Assembly (NCBI GenBank): GCA_024697845.1
Contig: JAILRZ010000147.1
Coordinates: 1-45,814, forward strand
Direction: 5' to 3'
Origin: Eubacterium sp.
GTDB lineage: Bacteria; Bacillota; Clostridia; Lachnospirales; Lachnospiraceae
DNA length: 45,814 bases
In this document: one piece after another, positions 10,075 to 20,088 of the stretch
How the letters are laid out: every line of letters starts with the position of its first letter
Position numbering within the stretch: position 1 is the first letter of the stretch
Position numbers and translations under genes: made by a program
The notes under the pieces: generated by a model
What the model was told of the DNA's origin: nothing
The model's input: the letters and a program-made list of their open reading frames with translations, nothing else
The model's database searches: none

Positions 10075-10345
10075 GGCACGTAAAAGAAAATCGTGCCAAC
10101 TGGTATCGGCACGACTTATATTATCTATGCTGGTACCGCTAAGAAGGGCGAATCAAACGCTCGCGGTACCACCTTCTTGATCACTCATCATATCCTGTAA
10201 CGGGGACGAACCGGAAATAACTACACACATCTGCTTCATCATTTCTGCTCCAAAGCTACCTTCACAACCACTACTTTACAGGGCTCCCACCATCCCCTGC
10301 TCTCTGGAAAAGGTTTGTTGCTACTCCTCTTAATCATTGCATTTC
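10075..10345 (-). promoter_or_regulatory. T-box riboswitch leader of valS
   Basis: Minus strand AAGAAGGTGGTACCGCG (10162-10178) T-box core; terminator stem TCGTGCC/GGCACGA followed by T-rich tail (about 10094-10118); Stem I features GGGGATGGTGGGAGCCCTG and GAAGGTAGCTTTGGAG; candidate specifier codon GTA (Val) at 10257-10259. Confidence 0.95.
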
Positions 10346-10392
10346 ACATATTCTATATCTTAATTTTTATTCCGAGTTTTGTCAACAGCGGA

Positions 10393-11172
10393 TTAACTAT
10401 TGATTTCCACCACATACTGCTTTTTGCATTTTTTTACAAAATCCCCTTCATTCGCTTCATCCCATTCGGACTGGATATGAACTTTTCTCCTGATAATTTC
10501 AGAACGAAGGCGATTTACAACCGTATCTGAAATACCATATTTTTTCTGATCCATCTTCATTCGGTCTTCATCTCCGGCTAACAGAGAACATAATAACAGG
10601 GATTCCAGAGATTCACCGGAATTATTCAATCGGTAAGCACAACGAAATGCCGCTGCTGCTTCTTCATATTCAAATAATCTGGTATAAGCCACCGCAAGAT
10701 TATTATAAACATCTCCGTAAAAACGCTCTGGCAATTCTTTATTCACAGACTTTTTCAGGATGCTGTTATAGTAATTAATTGCCATGTTATATTTCCCATT
10801 ATCCATCAACATGTCTGCTTTTGCTTTGATTCGTTCTGCTGCTGTTTTTGAACTAAGCATTACCAAATGATTTTCCAGTTTTTCGGATTCCCGTTCAGAA
10901 TAGTATCCTGAATTTTTGATAACAAAGGCAACCTTTTCTCCCAGACTTCCTTTGTTTTCCATAATCGTTCGGATTCCCGCTGCAATGGCCGGCTGGTTCA
11001 ATTCATTTTCAATATAAAACAATAAACTTTCATTGAAGAAGCCTTCTTCCACCAGGTAGAGATAATTGTATAAATAGTATGCAAGTTCCTCTATAGAATA
11101 AATGTTTTTATTGATTTCTTTGATATAATATGGCTTTTCTGTATGTATCGTACATAATGCAATTTTATTCAT
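10393..11172 (-). CDS. TPR-containing hypothetical protein
   Basis: KADMLMDNGKYNMAINYYNSILKKSV...YGDVYNNLAVAYTRLFEYEEAAAAFRCAYRLN; third gene of the cluster with the Hsp70-like and giant proteins. Confidence 0.75.
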   Translation of the reverse strand: MNKIALCTIHTEKPYYIKEINKNIYSIEELAYYLYNYLYLVEEGFFNESLLFYIENELNQPAIAAGIRTIMENKGSLGEKVAFVIKNSGYYSERESEKLENHLVMLSSKTAAERIKAKADMLMDNGKYNMAINYYNSILKKSVNKELPERFYGDVYNNLAVAYTRLFEYEEAAAAFRCAYRLNNSGESLESLLLCSLLAGDEDRMKMDQKKYGISDTVVNRLRSEIIRRKVHIQSEWDEANEGDFVKKCKKQYVVEINS

Positions 11173-11186
11173 ATGATTTGCAAAAC

Positions 11187-12413
11187 TTACAGTTCGTAAA
11201 TTTTGCTCACCTCCATTCCTGAACTCTTAAATAATTCTCCAAAGCCTAAATCCTTGATGACAATTTCAAATCGTTTCTCATCGAGATATCTGAAATTCAC
11301 TTCGATTCTTGTAGTCTTTGGTGGTCTTTCCGGAAAGCCTGTAAGATCCAGTTCAAACTGATCCTTTTTCTGATTGAGCAAATCGTTGACTTCAAAAAAA
11401 GCTTTCGTTGGTTGTTCCATAATGCATTCTGCTCTGGATTTTGCCTGGGACCAGTAATCTCCCACATTAGAAAGTGTAATCGTATTATCTCGCTCTTTGT
11501 ATTTCACTGCCATAGTCACTTTTACACGGGTACGTCCCTTGCAGGAAATCAGATAATTTTCCAGATTTGGAATATGGAACAGTTCTTTTGCCGCAAAAGC
11601 CGCTCCTTTTACAATCAGATTATTTCCCTTAAATACTCTACGGTTTCCACACATAACAGATAATGATTTTGCCCAGTCTTCTTCATAAAAGCCGTCTCCG
11701 GACAAGTAAATTCCGGACACTACCTGATGTGCGAATTTTTCTTCCAGATATTTTGCAAAAATCTGATCCGCCTGTTTAGGATTTTCTTTTAACTGATCAT
11801 AGGTAAGCATCTCTGACAGATCATCCACATCCACATAGGCTACCGAAGGGCCTCTGCCATGAATCACCTTTAATCTTCTGTTCTCAAATTTTTCTTTAGA
11901 AAAATTAAAGAAGTACACCTGATTAATCCAGATATCCTTATTCTGATTCAACATATAATATACAAAACTTTCCGAATGGCTCAGCACACGGAAGTCTTCT
12001 TCCTCAAAGCCTAACAGGAATAACGCTTCGGAAATGATTTCCACCAGTTTCGGAGTCACTTCTTCCACCGTCACCAAAACATTTTTTACCGATTGTCCAC
12101 TTCTCTTTTTTGCCAAATGGATTAAATAAGAAAAATAAGACTGCATCATAAAATAGCTTTTTTCTTCTTCCTGCTGTTGAATAACTTCCGGTAAATCAAT
12201 GAAGAATTTGCACTGTGGATTTTCCTCTTTATTGACAGCTTCTTCTCCAACGTACCACTCTTTTAAATTTTCATGATAACACATCACTGATGGAATCAGA
12301 TAATTATCCTCTGTTCCAAAACTAATGGATTCCGGATTTCCGTTTTCATCAATGTAAGCGATTTGTGTATATTCTTTCGAAAAATCGATTCCTAAAATTG
12401 TTCCTTTTATCAA
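11187..12413 (-). CDS. Hsp70/actin-fold-like protein with degenerate nucleotide-binding motifs (possibly DUF5716-type, from memory)
   Basis: N-terminus ILGIDFSKEYTQIAYIDENG...IPSVMCYHENLKEWYVGEEA; VKNVLVTVEEVTPKLVEIISEALFLLGF; GIYLSGDGFYEEDWAKSLSVMCGNRRVFKGNNLIVKGAAFAAKELF resembles the adenosine-motif end of Hsp70 ATPase domains; no DxGxGT phosphate-2 motif seen. Confidence 0.7.
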   Translation of the reverse strand: MIKGTILGIDFSKEYTQIAYIDENGNPESISFGTEDNYLIPSVMCYHENLKEWYVGEEAVNKEENPQCKFFIDLPEVIQQQEEEKSYFMMQSYFSYLIHLAKKRSGQSVKNVLVTVEEVTPKLVEIISEALFLLGFEEEDFRVLSHSESFVYYMLNQNKDIWINQVYFFNFSKEKFENRRLKVIHGRGPSVAYVDVDDLSEMLTYDQLKENPKQADQIFAKYLEEKFAHQVVSGIYLSGDGFYEEDWAKSLSVMCGNRRVFKGNNLIVKGAAFAAKELFHIPNLENYLISCKGRTRVKVTMAVKYKERDNTITLSNVGDYWSQAKSRAECIMEQPTKAFFEVNDLLNQKKDQFELDLTGFPERPPKTTRIEVNFRYLDEKRFEIVIKDLGFGELFKSSGMEVSKIYEL

Positions 12414-12427
12414 AACTTCCTCCTAAC

Positions 12428-15400
12428 CTACAAGAGCTTAAATAGTTCCTGTCCCGCAATTCTGCTTAGCTCGTAGGATTGCATAATCTCTCTTGCCGCA
12501 TCATTTCGCCCGATACTTCTGCAAATCATCATTCCGTTAATCATTCCAAAACGTGTTTCATCATTGTAAGCATTCTTATCCGTAATACGAACAGAATAAT
12601 TGTCTAGCACCTTTCCATTCGGAAAATCTTCAGAATATTCTTTGATGCTGTAATTGATTTCTTCTCCATAGAACATAATAATTTCTTTGGTAAAGATTCC
12701 CTGATAGATACTTCTCATTTCTTCCGTAACTCTCTTGGTAAATCCTTCTGCTGTCTTAATCTGATAATCAATATAAACTTTATGTTTTGGATTCGTACGG
12801 AAATCAATAATTGTTTTGTCAATCAAATCAAACGGTACTTTAAACCACTGATTAAACTGCTTGTAAAAATCCAGATTGATATGATTCTTTGCCAAATCTG
12901 CAATCAACCGCTTGGCAATTTCAATCTGTTCCTCTCCCAATTCTTTTTTCTTCGAAAGGATTTCCACAAAAGCAATCTTTGTAATCAATGTTGTCTGAAA
13001 TCCATTGCGATATTCCTGTTCCAAAATTTCCCAAATAATTTTCGGACACTGAACCTTCTTGATAAAATAATTAAATGTAACATAGGTGTAAAATGCCCTT
13101 CGAACCATGCCATTGGTTGGTCCTTTGATATATTCCTGATAGACATTATAAATTGCTTCTGTCGTGCTTGCCTCAAAAATGTATTGAATCAGTAATCGTT
13201 CTGCCAGTGTATTATCTGAAATTTTCTTAGCCTGAATTGCCAAGAACAACTGCTGCAGTTCCAGGGTACCCGCTTCATAATACTTTCCTAAATAAATCAG
13301 GATTGCGTCTTCTCTACAACCATTTCGAAATACTACCGCACAAATTTCTGCAAGAAGTGCATTTTCTTTCATCTCCTCCGCTTCCACTAACTGAATACAC
13401 ATCTTTTCCAACAGACTCTTCTCAATTCCTTCATAACCGTAGCGAACAATATAAGGGAATACCATTTCTATCAGATTCCGCTCAATTAAAATCTCCATTA
13501 CTTTATTTCTGGATTGAATTGTTAGTTCATCCATATTAAGAGATAAAATATAAATATCCAAATCTCCCTGATCAAATCCTTTGTAGTAATAATCCACAAG
13601 AAATTCCTTTAATTCCAATTCATACTGTCTGGAAATCTTTGGCATTTCCACTGCTCGTTTTAATTCTACCACTTCTCCCTGATGGTCCAATGGATGCTTC
13701 ATAATTTCTTCCACATACCGTAGCACTTCCAAGTCTTCCGTTTTCTGTGGTCCCATCTTCATTTCAAGGGTTAATGGTTTCATTTCATATTCAATTTCGG
13801 ACCAGATATTACCTTCCGCATCCATGAAAAGTATTACCGGATTTTTTGTATATAGTAATACCTCTGCGTAGCCACCGGATACTGATACTAACTGAACCTG
13901 CTCCATTTCCTTGTGACAAACAAGAACTGATTTAATATTTTCATTTTGAACCTTAATTTCATAAGTATTCAGTACCTGGGATAACTTGCTTTCCATATCA
14001 TCCACAATAAAATCCCTGGTCAAGACTGCATTATAAATAACCTGTAAGAACCGATTGTTCCTTCCCATAAGCAACTGTTCAGTCACATACTTTTCCAATC
14101 CGTCCCGATATTTTGCAAAAATAGAATCTTCTTTCAAATTCGTAATCAGATTTGCATAGAAATAATCTTTCTTTTCTACCAATGTATCTGTTCCATAAGA
14201 GAAATATTTATAAGCATCCTTTTCAAACGGCTTCATAGATGTCGTATCTGCAGTATAGATATAGTATTCATAAAGATTTGTAATCTTCAAGTCCTTCTGA
14301 ACACCTTTTTCCAACCATTCAAAGTACTTTGTCTGCCTTTTCTCTCCATTAATAATCATGGTACAGATTGCTCCCAGTACTTCATCCTGCTCTGTATCCT
14401 CATAAAAGCGGGTCAAAATCTGGAAATAGTTTTGATGCCATCCTTTTTCTTTGACCATCAACGCTGCGGTCTGCTTCGCCATTTCCGCATTTGCCATATG
14501 ATACTTCCCGGCGAAGTTTAACACCTGTATTTCAAACTTATTGATAATGCGAAGAAGTTCCGGCTGTTTTGCAATAATATTTGCCGCCTCAAAATACATT
14601 ACCGGACTATAACAGCCTTCCGTAAATAGACGCTTAATCATGGTATATTTCAAACTTGGATTTTCTTCAAATCGTTCATCCATATAAAAGAGCATCCATA
14701 AAAGCTGCCATGTATCGTGACCGCCCTCATAATACTTTTTGATTTCTTCTTTAATTTCACTCGTGTAATTCGGACTATTTTTCTGCAATGTCTTTAAATA
14801 CAAATAGAAGCAATATTCTTCCACACTGTAGTTTTTGTGCAAAGCTAAAGTATCCGATACTTCATTGAGATAAGTAGCTGCAACTTCCTTTTGGTTTTGT
14901 ACAATGGAAATATGCGCTTTTGCCAGCAATCCTACCACATCTTTATTGTTCAGTGACAAACGCTCATCTGCCATTCGTTTCATTTCATCCATCCACTGGA
15001 AACTATCAATTTTTCCTGTACGGAAATCCAAATAGTTTTTCACAAATCCCATGTTACTTTTCTTTTCACTGAGATACGCTTCAAGAGATTCTTTCCGATT
15101 CACAATGACAATATCATAGATAATACAATCATGAACGGTCTTAAAAGTAATTCGTCCGTGATTACTTCCGCCATGAAGTTTTGCCGCATTAATATAATAA
15201 CGATATTCTGCGATTCGTCCGTTAAATTCCTCACTGCTGATTTGTTCTTTGCAGTTATAAAGGAAATCCCCTTCCACAGTAACATCTACATCTACATAGC
15301 CCCAGGTATTTTTATGAATCTCCACAACGTCTGCATAGTTATTTTCAATATCCGTAAATTCCTTGAAGTTTTCTTTGGTGCGAATATTAACACGCTTTTT

Positions 15401-15961
15401 TAATTCTTTTCCAACAAGAAATTCTTCTAAGGCAATATGACGATTATGATTTTTCATTAGTTGCGTATACAAGGTATAACCAAAGCTATCGGTCTTTAAG
15501 AAATATCTTTTAAACTCTTTAGACATAAACAGTAACAACGCTTCGTCATAGCTTTCCTGAACCAAATGCACAAAATCCTTCAGGCTTTCCACATTGCCAT
15601 TGGTGGAAAACACTTCTGATTTTTTAATGGTAATGCCGAAAGGAATTGCATAATCTCCACCGGTAGTAATCACACTGATAGTTCCACTGCAAACCTGTCC
15701 TTCATATAAATTTCTGGCACTGATTTTATAATGTAATTTATTATTGACACCATAAAACTGATTGTTTTCAAAGGTCACATGTTCATCTGTTGAAAATGCT
15801 ACTCCTTTTACCGGCAATCCGTTTTTTCCGACAATCGATATTTCTCCTTCTGCAGTTTCACCACAACACAATTCCACTGCAATTCTGTTTTCTGAAATTT
15901 CCACATCAGGAGTTTCGTAATTTGCATTTCCTGATGCCAGTTTTTCCATCAAAAGTTTCAC
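12428..15961 (-). CDS. Giant (1177 aa) helical-repeat protein with N-terminal Ig-like beta region (possibly DUF5717-type, from memory)
   Basis: N-terminal beta-rich region (IAVELCCGETAEGEISIVGKNGLPVKGVAFSTDEHVTFENNQFYGVNNKLHYKI), then about 1000 aa of alpha-helical repeats; 14-nt gap to the Hsp70-like gene. Confidence 0.7.
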   Translation of the reverse strand: MKLLMEKLASGNANYETPDVEISENRIAVELCCGETAEGEISIVGKNGLPVKGVAFSTDEHVTFENNQFYGVNNKLHYKISARNLYEGQVCSGTISVITTGGDYAIPFGITIKKSEVFSTNGNVESLKDFVHLVQESYDEALLLFMSKEFKRYFLKTDSFGYTLYTQLMKNHNRHIALEEFLVGKELKKRVNIRTKENFKEFTDIENNYADVVEIHKNTWGYVDVDVTVEGDFLYNCKEQISSEEFNGRIAEYRYYINAAKLHGGSNHGRITFKTVHDCIIYDIVIVNRKESLEAYLSEKKSNMGFVKNYLDFRTGKIDSFQWMDEMKRMADERLSLNNKDVVGLLAKAHISIVQNQKEVAATYLNEVSDTLALHKNYSVEEYCFYLYLKTLQKNSPNYTSEIKEEIKKYYEGGHDTWQLLWMLFYMDERFEENPSLKYTMIKRLFTEGCYSPVMYFEAANIIAKQPELLRIINKFEIQVLNFAGKYHMANAEMAKQTAALMVKEKGWHQNYFQILTRFYEDTEQDEVLGAICTMIINGEKRQTKYFEWLEKGVQKDLKITNLYEYYIYTADTTSMKPFEKDAYKYFSYGTDTLVEKKDYFYANLITNLKEDSIFAKYRDGLEKYVTEQLLMGRNNRFLQVIYNAVLTRDFIVDDMESKLSQVLNTYEIKVQNENIKSVLVCHKEMEQVQLVSVSGGYAEVLLYTKNPVILFMDAEGNIWSEIEYEMKPLTLEMKMGPQKTEDLEVLRYVEEIMKHPLDHQGEVVELKRAVEMPKISRQYELELKEFLVDYYYKGFDQGDLDIYILSLNMDELTIQSRNKVMEILIERNLIEMVFPYIVRYGYEGIEKSLLEKMCIQLVEAEEMKENALLAEICAVVFRNGCREDAILIYLGKYYEAGTLELQQLFLAIQAKKISDNTLAERLLIQYIFEASTTEAIYNVYQEYIKGPTNGMVRRAFYTYVTFNYFIKKVQCPKIIWEILEQEYRNGFQTTLITKIAFVEILSKKKELGEEQIEIAKRLIADLAKNHINLDFYKQFNQWFKVPFDLIDKTIIDFRTNPKHKVYIDYQIKTAEGFTKRVTEEMRSIYQGIFTKEIIMFYGEEINYSIKEYSEDFPNGKVLDNYSVRITDKNAYNDETRFGMINGMMICRSIGRNDAAREIMQSYELSRIAGQELFKLL

Positions 15962-15989
15962 GCTAATACCTCATCTGTTTCTGTGTTAT

Positions 15990-17321
15990 CTATTCTGATT
16001 CTTCCTGAATCTTTCTTAAATGTTCCTTAACTTTGACTTCATATCCTAAATCTCCCGGCTCATAGAACACACACTCTGTTAAGCCGTCCGGAAGATACTG
16101 TTGTTTCACATAATGATTTGGATAATCATGAGCATATTTGTATCCCACACCGTGTCCCATTTTGGCCGCCCCACCATAATGAGCATCCTGCAAATGTGTC
16201 GGTACCGGAGCTGTCACCGTACTTTTTACTTTCTCCATTGCTGAAAATACTGCATTGCAGGAAGCGTTACTCTTTGGTGCCGTGGCCACATAAACCACTG
16301 CTTCCGATAAAATAATTTGGGACTCTGGCATTCCCACCTGGTGAACTGCCTGTGCTGCAGCGTTTGCCACAACCAACGCCTGGGGATCTGCCATACCTAC
16401 ATCTTCTGCCGCACAAATCATGATTCTTCTTGCGATAAAATCCACGCTTTCACCGGCATATAACATTTTAGCCAGATAGTACACTGCCGCATCCGGGTCC
16501 GATCCTCGCATACTTTTGATAAATGCGGAAATGGTATCGTAATGATTATCTCCACCTTTATCATACCGCAATGCTCTTTTTTGTACGCACTGTTCAGCTA
16601 CTGCCAAGGTAATATGAATCTTTCCATCTTCAGAAGGATCCGTTGTCAAAATACCAAGTTCTACAGCATTCAACGCTGTTCTTGCATCTCCATTGGCAAT
16701 TTGTGCCAGGAATCGTCTGGCCTCCTCACTGATATCTGCCCGGTACACCCCCATGCCTCGTTCTTCATCATAAACAGCCCGTTCAATCAGGCTTTCTATA
16801 TTTTCAACCGATAAAGGTTTGAGTTCAAAAATAATGGATCTGGAAATTAACGCCGTGTTCACTTCGAAATAGGGATTTTCTGTGGTTGCTCCTATCAATA
16901 TCACGGTTCCGTCTTCCACAAAAGGAAGAAGATAATCCTGCTGCCCCTTATTGAAACGATGAATCTCGTCCACAAACAAAATCGTCTTACGTCCATTCAT
17001 TGCCATGGTCTGTTTTGCCTGTGCCACCACATTTTCCATATCCTTCTTTCCGGAAACTGTGGCATTCAACTGAGTGAACTCCGCACTGGTTGTATTGGCA
17101 ATGACTTTTGCCAAGGTTGTTTTCCCTGTTCCCGGTGGTCCATAAAAAATAACGGAACTGATTTTGTCCGCTTTGATTGCCCGGTAAAGTAATTTATCTT
17201 TTCCGATAATATGTTCCTGCCCCACCACTTCATCCAAAGTTCTCGGACGCAGCCTGCTGGCAAGAGGCGATTCTTTTTCGCTATTCAGATTTCTGGCATA
17301 ATCAAATAAATCCATAATCAA
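15990..17321 (-). CDS. rarA: Replication-associated recombination protein A (RarA/MgsA AAA+ ATPase)
   Basis: ASRLRPRTLDEVVGQEHIIG, FYGPPGTGKTTLAKVIA, ILFVDEIHRFNKGQQDYLLP, PKSNASCNAV, GGAAKMGHGVGYKYAHDYPNHYVKQQYLPD. Confidence 0.95.
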   Translation of the reverse strand: MIMDLFDYARNLNSEKESPLASRLRPRTLDEVVGQEHIIGKDKLLYRAIKADKISSVIFYGPPGTGKTTLAKVIANTTSAEFTQLNATVSGKKDMENVVAQAKQTMAMNGRKTILFVDEIHRFNKGQQDYLLPFVEDGTVILIGATTENPYFEVNTALISRSIIFELKPLSVENIESLIERAVYDEERGMGVYRADISEEARRFLAQIANGDARTALNAVELGILTTDPSEDGKIHITLAVAEQCVQKRALRYDKGGDNHYDTISAFIKSMRGSDPDAAVYYLAKMLYAGESVDFIARRIMICAAEDVGMADPQALVVANAAAQAVHQVGMPESQIILSEAVVYVATAPKSNASCNAVFSAMEKVKSTVTAPVPTHLQDAHYGGAAKMGHGVGYKYAHDYPNHYVKQQYLPDGLTECVFYEPGDLGYEVKVKEHLRKIQEESE

Positions 17322-17405
17322 CTCCTGTTTTATATTTCTCCCTATTGTTTAGAGATAATAATCCACGGTTATTCTACCACAAATCCTTTAAGACTTCTAT
17401 GCCAT

Positions 17406-17434
17406 TTGAGAATTATCTTCATTTGTGATAGAAT
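17406..17434 (+). promoter_or_regulatory. Sigma-A-type promoter of citrate synthase
   Basis: TTGAGA (17406-17411) - 17 nt - TAGAAT (17429-17434), upstream of an AAAGGAG RBS. Confidence 0.7.
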
Positions 17435-17478
17435 AGGTAATTGGTTGTTTAAAATTTACCTTGAAAAGGAGACATCTT

Positions 17479-18861
17479 ATGTTATTAGAAAGATACAGTG
17501 GGATGAGTGAAGAAGCTTTGACAACACAGATTAATAAATACGCTGATCGTTGTGTAACCAATTCTTCCATTGATCCTAATTTATATGACACTTATGATGT
17601 AAAGCGCGGTCTTCGTGATCGAATTACAGGAAAAGGCGTTTTAACCGGTTTGACAGAAATCGGTGACGTACATTCCTTTGATATTGTGGATGGGAAATCT
17701 GTTCCTTGTGAAGGCAAGCTTTATTACAGAGGTATTGATATTGAAGACATTGTACAGGGCTTTTTAGAAGAAGATCGGTTTGGCTTTGAAGAAACAACTT
17801 ACCTTCTTCTTTTCGGAGAACTCCCATCACCAAAACGTTTAGAAAACTTTAATCAGGTGTTGGCTCAGTACCGAACCCTTCCGGCAAGTTTTGTTCGTGA
17901 TATCATTATGAAAGCACCGGGACGAGATATGATGAACCTTCTTGCTCGTTGTGTTCTTTCCCTGTATGCCTGGGACGAAAATCCGGATGATACATCTGTT
18001 TCCAATGTTTTACGTCAGAGTTTAAGTCTGATTGCAAGAGTTCCGTTGATGTCTGTATACGGCTATCAGGTACATAAGCACTACCATAATGGCGGAAACC
18101 TTCACATCATTAATCCGGATCTCAACTTATCTACTGCAGAAAACATCTTACGTTTATTAAGACCGGATGGTTCTTATACACATTTAGAAGCAAAACTTCT
18201 GGATTTGGCGTTGGTACTTCATGCGGAACACGGTGGTGGAAACAACTCTACTTTTACGAACCACGTGGTATCTTCTTCCGGTACAGATACCTATTCAGCA
18301 ATTGCTGCTTCTCTTGGTTCCCTGAAAGGTCCAAAGCACGGCGGTGCCAATATTAAGGTGAAGCAGATGTTTGATCATATGAAAGATACTGTGGATGACT
18401 GGAACGATGACGAAGAAATCTGCAATTATCTTCAGGGATTAGTCGACAAGAAATTATTTGATAAATCAGGATTGATTTACGGTATCGGACATGCTGTTTA
18501 TGCGATTTCCGATCCTCGTGCAAAGCTGTTAAAAGGTCTTACTGAAAAGTTAGCAAAGGAAAAAGATCGTATGGATGAATTCCAGCTTTATCAGAATGTG
18601 GAACGTCTTGCCCCTGCTATCATTTCCAAGGGACATCAGCGTAAAAAGGTTGTTAGTGCCAACGTTGACTTTTACAGCGGATTTGTTTATTCCATGCTTG
18701 GCTTACCGGATGCACTCTACACACCAATGTTTGCTTCTGCTCGTATGGCTGGCTGGAGCGCACATCGTATTGAAGAATTAATCAATGCCGGAAAAATCAT
18801 TCGTCCGGCTTACAAGAATGTAGCTAAGAAACAGGACTATATTCCATTAACGGAAAGATAA
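17479..18861 (+). CDS. Citrate synthase
   Basis: LYYRGIDIEDIVQGF, LLDLALVLHAEHGGGNNSTFTNHVVSSSGTDTYSAIAASLGSLKGPKHGGAN, YGIGHAVYAISDPRA; ATG at 17479 preceded by AAAAGGAG (the ORF-track start at 17461 is upstream of the RBS). Confidence 0.95.
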   Translation: MLLERYSGMSEEALTTQINKYADRCVTNSSIDPNLYDTYDVKRGLRDRITGKGVLTGLTEIGDVHSFDIVDGKSVPCEGKLYYRGIDIEDIVQGFLEEDRFGFEETTYLLLFGELPSPKRLENFNQVLAQYRTLPASFVRDIIMKAPGRDMMNLLARCVLSLYAWDENPDDTSVSNVLRQSLSLIARVPLMSVYGYQVHKHYHNGGNLHIINPDLNLSTAENILRLLRPDGSYTHLEAKLLDLALVLHAEHGGGNNSTFTNHVVSSSGTDTYSAIAASLGSLKGPKHGGANIKVKQMFDHMKDTVDDWNDDEEICNYLQGLVDKKLFDKSGLIYGIGHAVYAISDPRAKLLKGLTEKLAKEKDRMDEFQLYQNVERLAPAIISKGHQRKKVVSANVDFYSGFVYSMLGLPDALYTPMFASARMAGWSAHRIEELINAGKIIRPAYKNVAKKQDYIPLTER

Positions 18862-18862
18862 G

Positions 18863-18896
18863 AAAAACCTCGTCGGTTGATCCGACGAGGTTTTTT
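18863..18896 (+). terminator. Rho-independent terminator, probably bidirectional
   Basis: AAAAACCTCGTCGG ttgat CCGACGAGGTTTTTT. Confidence 0.95.
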
Positions 18897-18915
18897 GGTA
18901 AATTATACTGTACTT

Positions 18916-19095
18916 TTAAACAAACTGATTCGTTTCTTCATTATACTCATATTGAATCTGTTTTAAAGTTTCTACCACTTCTTCTTTCTTAATTCCTTTT
19001 GCCTTACAAAATTCATCCAGATTAGGATAGTAATCCCGAAGATTTGTATTTACAAGGCTTAATAAAATTACCGGATCTTTTGGTAAACTGCTCAT
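18916..19095 (-). CDS. DUF4250-type small protein (59 aa)
   Basis: MSSLPKDPVILLSLVNTNLRDYYPNLDEFCKAKGIKKEEVVETLKQIQYEYNEETNQFV; matches the LPKDPVILLSxVNTKLRD pattern recalled for DUF4250. Start overlaps the stop of the 128-aa gene (TAATG). Just under the ORF-track cutoff. Confidence 0.88.
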   Translation of the reverse strand: MSSLPKDPVILLSLVNTNLRDYYPNLDEFCKAKGIKKEEVVETLKQIQYEYNEETNQFV

Positions 19096-19481
19096 TACTT
19101 ACCTCCCCAAATTAAATAACCAATGATGATTCCACCGACCATACCAATTAACATATGTACCAGACGCATAATATCCGGTCCCTGTTTCCCGTTTTTTTCG
19201 TCATACTTTTTGGACTTCTTTCGATGAAACCGAATCACATCGACCATCATAAAAATGCTTCCTATAAAGGAAATTGCAAAAGTTATGAGAGCAATCACCA
19301 TTGCTACTCCCTGCGCATTTCCCCGCAGGAAAAACAAAGCCATTACAGAAAGCATTGACACCAAAGCTGATGGTGCTGCAATCATCATCACAACTTTTCC
19401 CCATCCCTGCGGAACATACTGTGTATCCCTGTTTTCCATCATTTTAGATTTTTGAAAACCATAATAGTTCTTCTTTGCCAT
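19095..19481 (-). CDS. Small membrane protein, hypothetical
   Basis: Three hydrophobic segments; 1-nt overlap with the downstream DUF4250 ORF. Confidence 0.75.
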   Translation of the reverse strand: MAKKNYYGFQKSKMMENRDTQYVPQGWGKVVMMIAAPSALVSMLSVMALFFLRGNAQGVAMVIALITFAISFIGSIFMMVDVIRFHRKKSKKYDEKNGKQGPDIMRLVHMLIGMVGGIIIGYLIWGGK

Positions 19482-19493
19482 TGTTCTTCTCCA

Positions 19494-19973
19494 TTAAATT
19501 CCAAATAATTTCAGGATTCCCGTAACACCGGCTCCCATGATAATTCCTGCAAGGACCACACCTGCCATACAAGCGATTACACTTTTCTTAAAGTCCATAT
19601 CAAGGATGCTGGCAGCCAAGGTACCTGTCCAAGCTCCGGTTCCCGGAAGTGGAATTCCTACAAACAAAAACAATGCGAAATACAATCCGCCACCAGTCTT
19701 TTCCATCAACTTCTGTCCGCCATGTTCTCCTTTCGTCAAACAGAACGTAAAGAATTTTCCAATAATCTTTTTATCTTTTCCCCATACAAGAATTTTTCTT
19801 GCAAAGAAATAGATAAACGGAACCGGAAGCATATTTCCAAGAATTGCTACAAGATAGGTTTGAAATACCGGTAAGTGATAAGTGTTTAAACCAATTGGTG
19901 CAGCTCCACGAATCTCAACGATTGGAACCATAGAAATAAAAAATACAATTATATACTTTACTAATTTTGACAT
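19494..19973 (-). CDS. Small multi-drug export protein family (COG2426-like)
   Basis: MVPIVEIRGAAPIGLNTYHLPVFQTYLVAILGNMLPVPFIYFFARKIL...GIPLPGTGAWTGTLAASIL. Confidence 0.85.
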   Translation of the reverse strand: MSKLVKYIIVFFISMVPIVEIRGAAPIGLNTYHLPVFQTYLVAILGNMLPVPFIYFFARKILVWGKDKKIIGKFFTFCLTKGEHGGQKLMEKTGGGLYFALFLFVGIPLPGTGAWTGTLAASILDMDFKKSVIACMAGVVLAGIIMGAGVTGILKLFGI

Positions 19974-20051
19974 ATTTTCTCCTCATTTCAAAAAATCATA
20001 ACCTTATAAAGTATATCATTGCCCTTAAAAATTCACAACTTCTATTTTCAC

Positions 20052-20077
20052 AAAACAAGGGCTCCCTCAGGAGCCCC
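20052..20077 (-). terminator. clpB terminator
   Basis: GGGCTCC ctca GGAGCCC, followed on the minus strand by TTGTTTTGTG. Confidence 0.8.
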
Positions 20078-20088
20078 TTTCTGATTCA

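Noticed and set aside
12782-15403. Plus-strand ORFs of 90-137 aa antisense to the 1177-aa gene
   Set aside because: No RBS or recognisable domain; antisense shadows of a long coding gene with strong codon bias.
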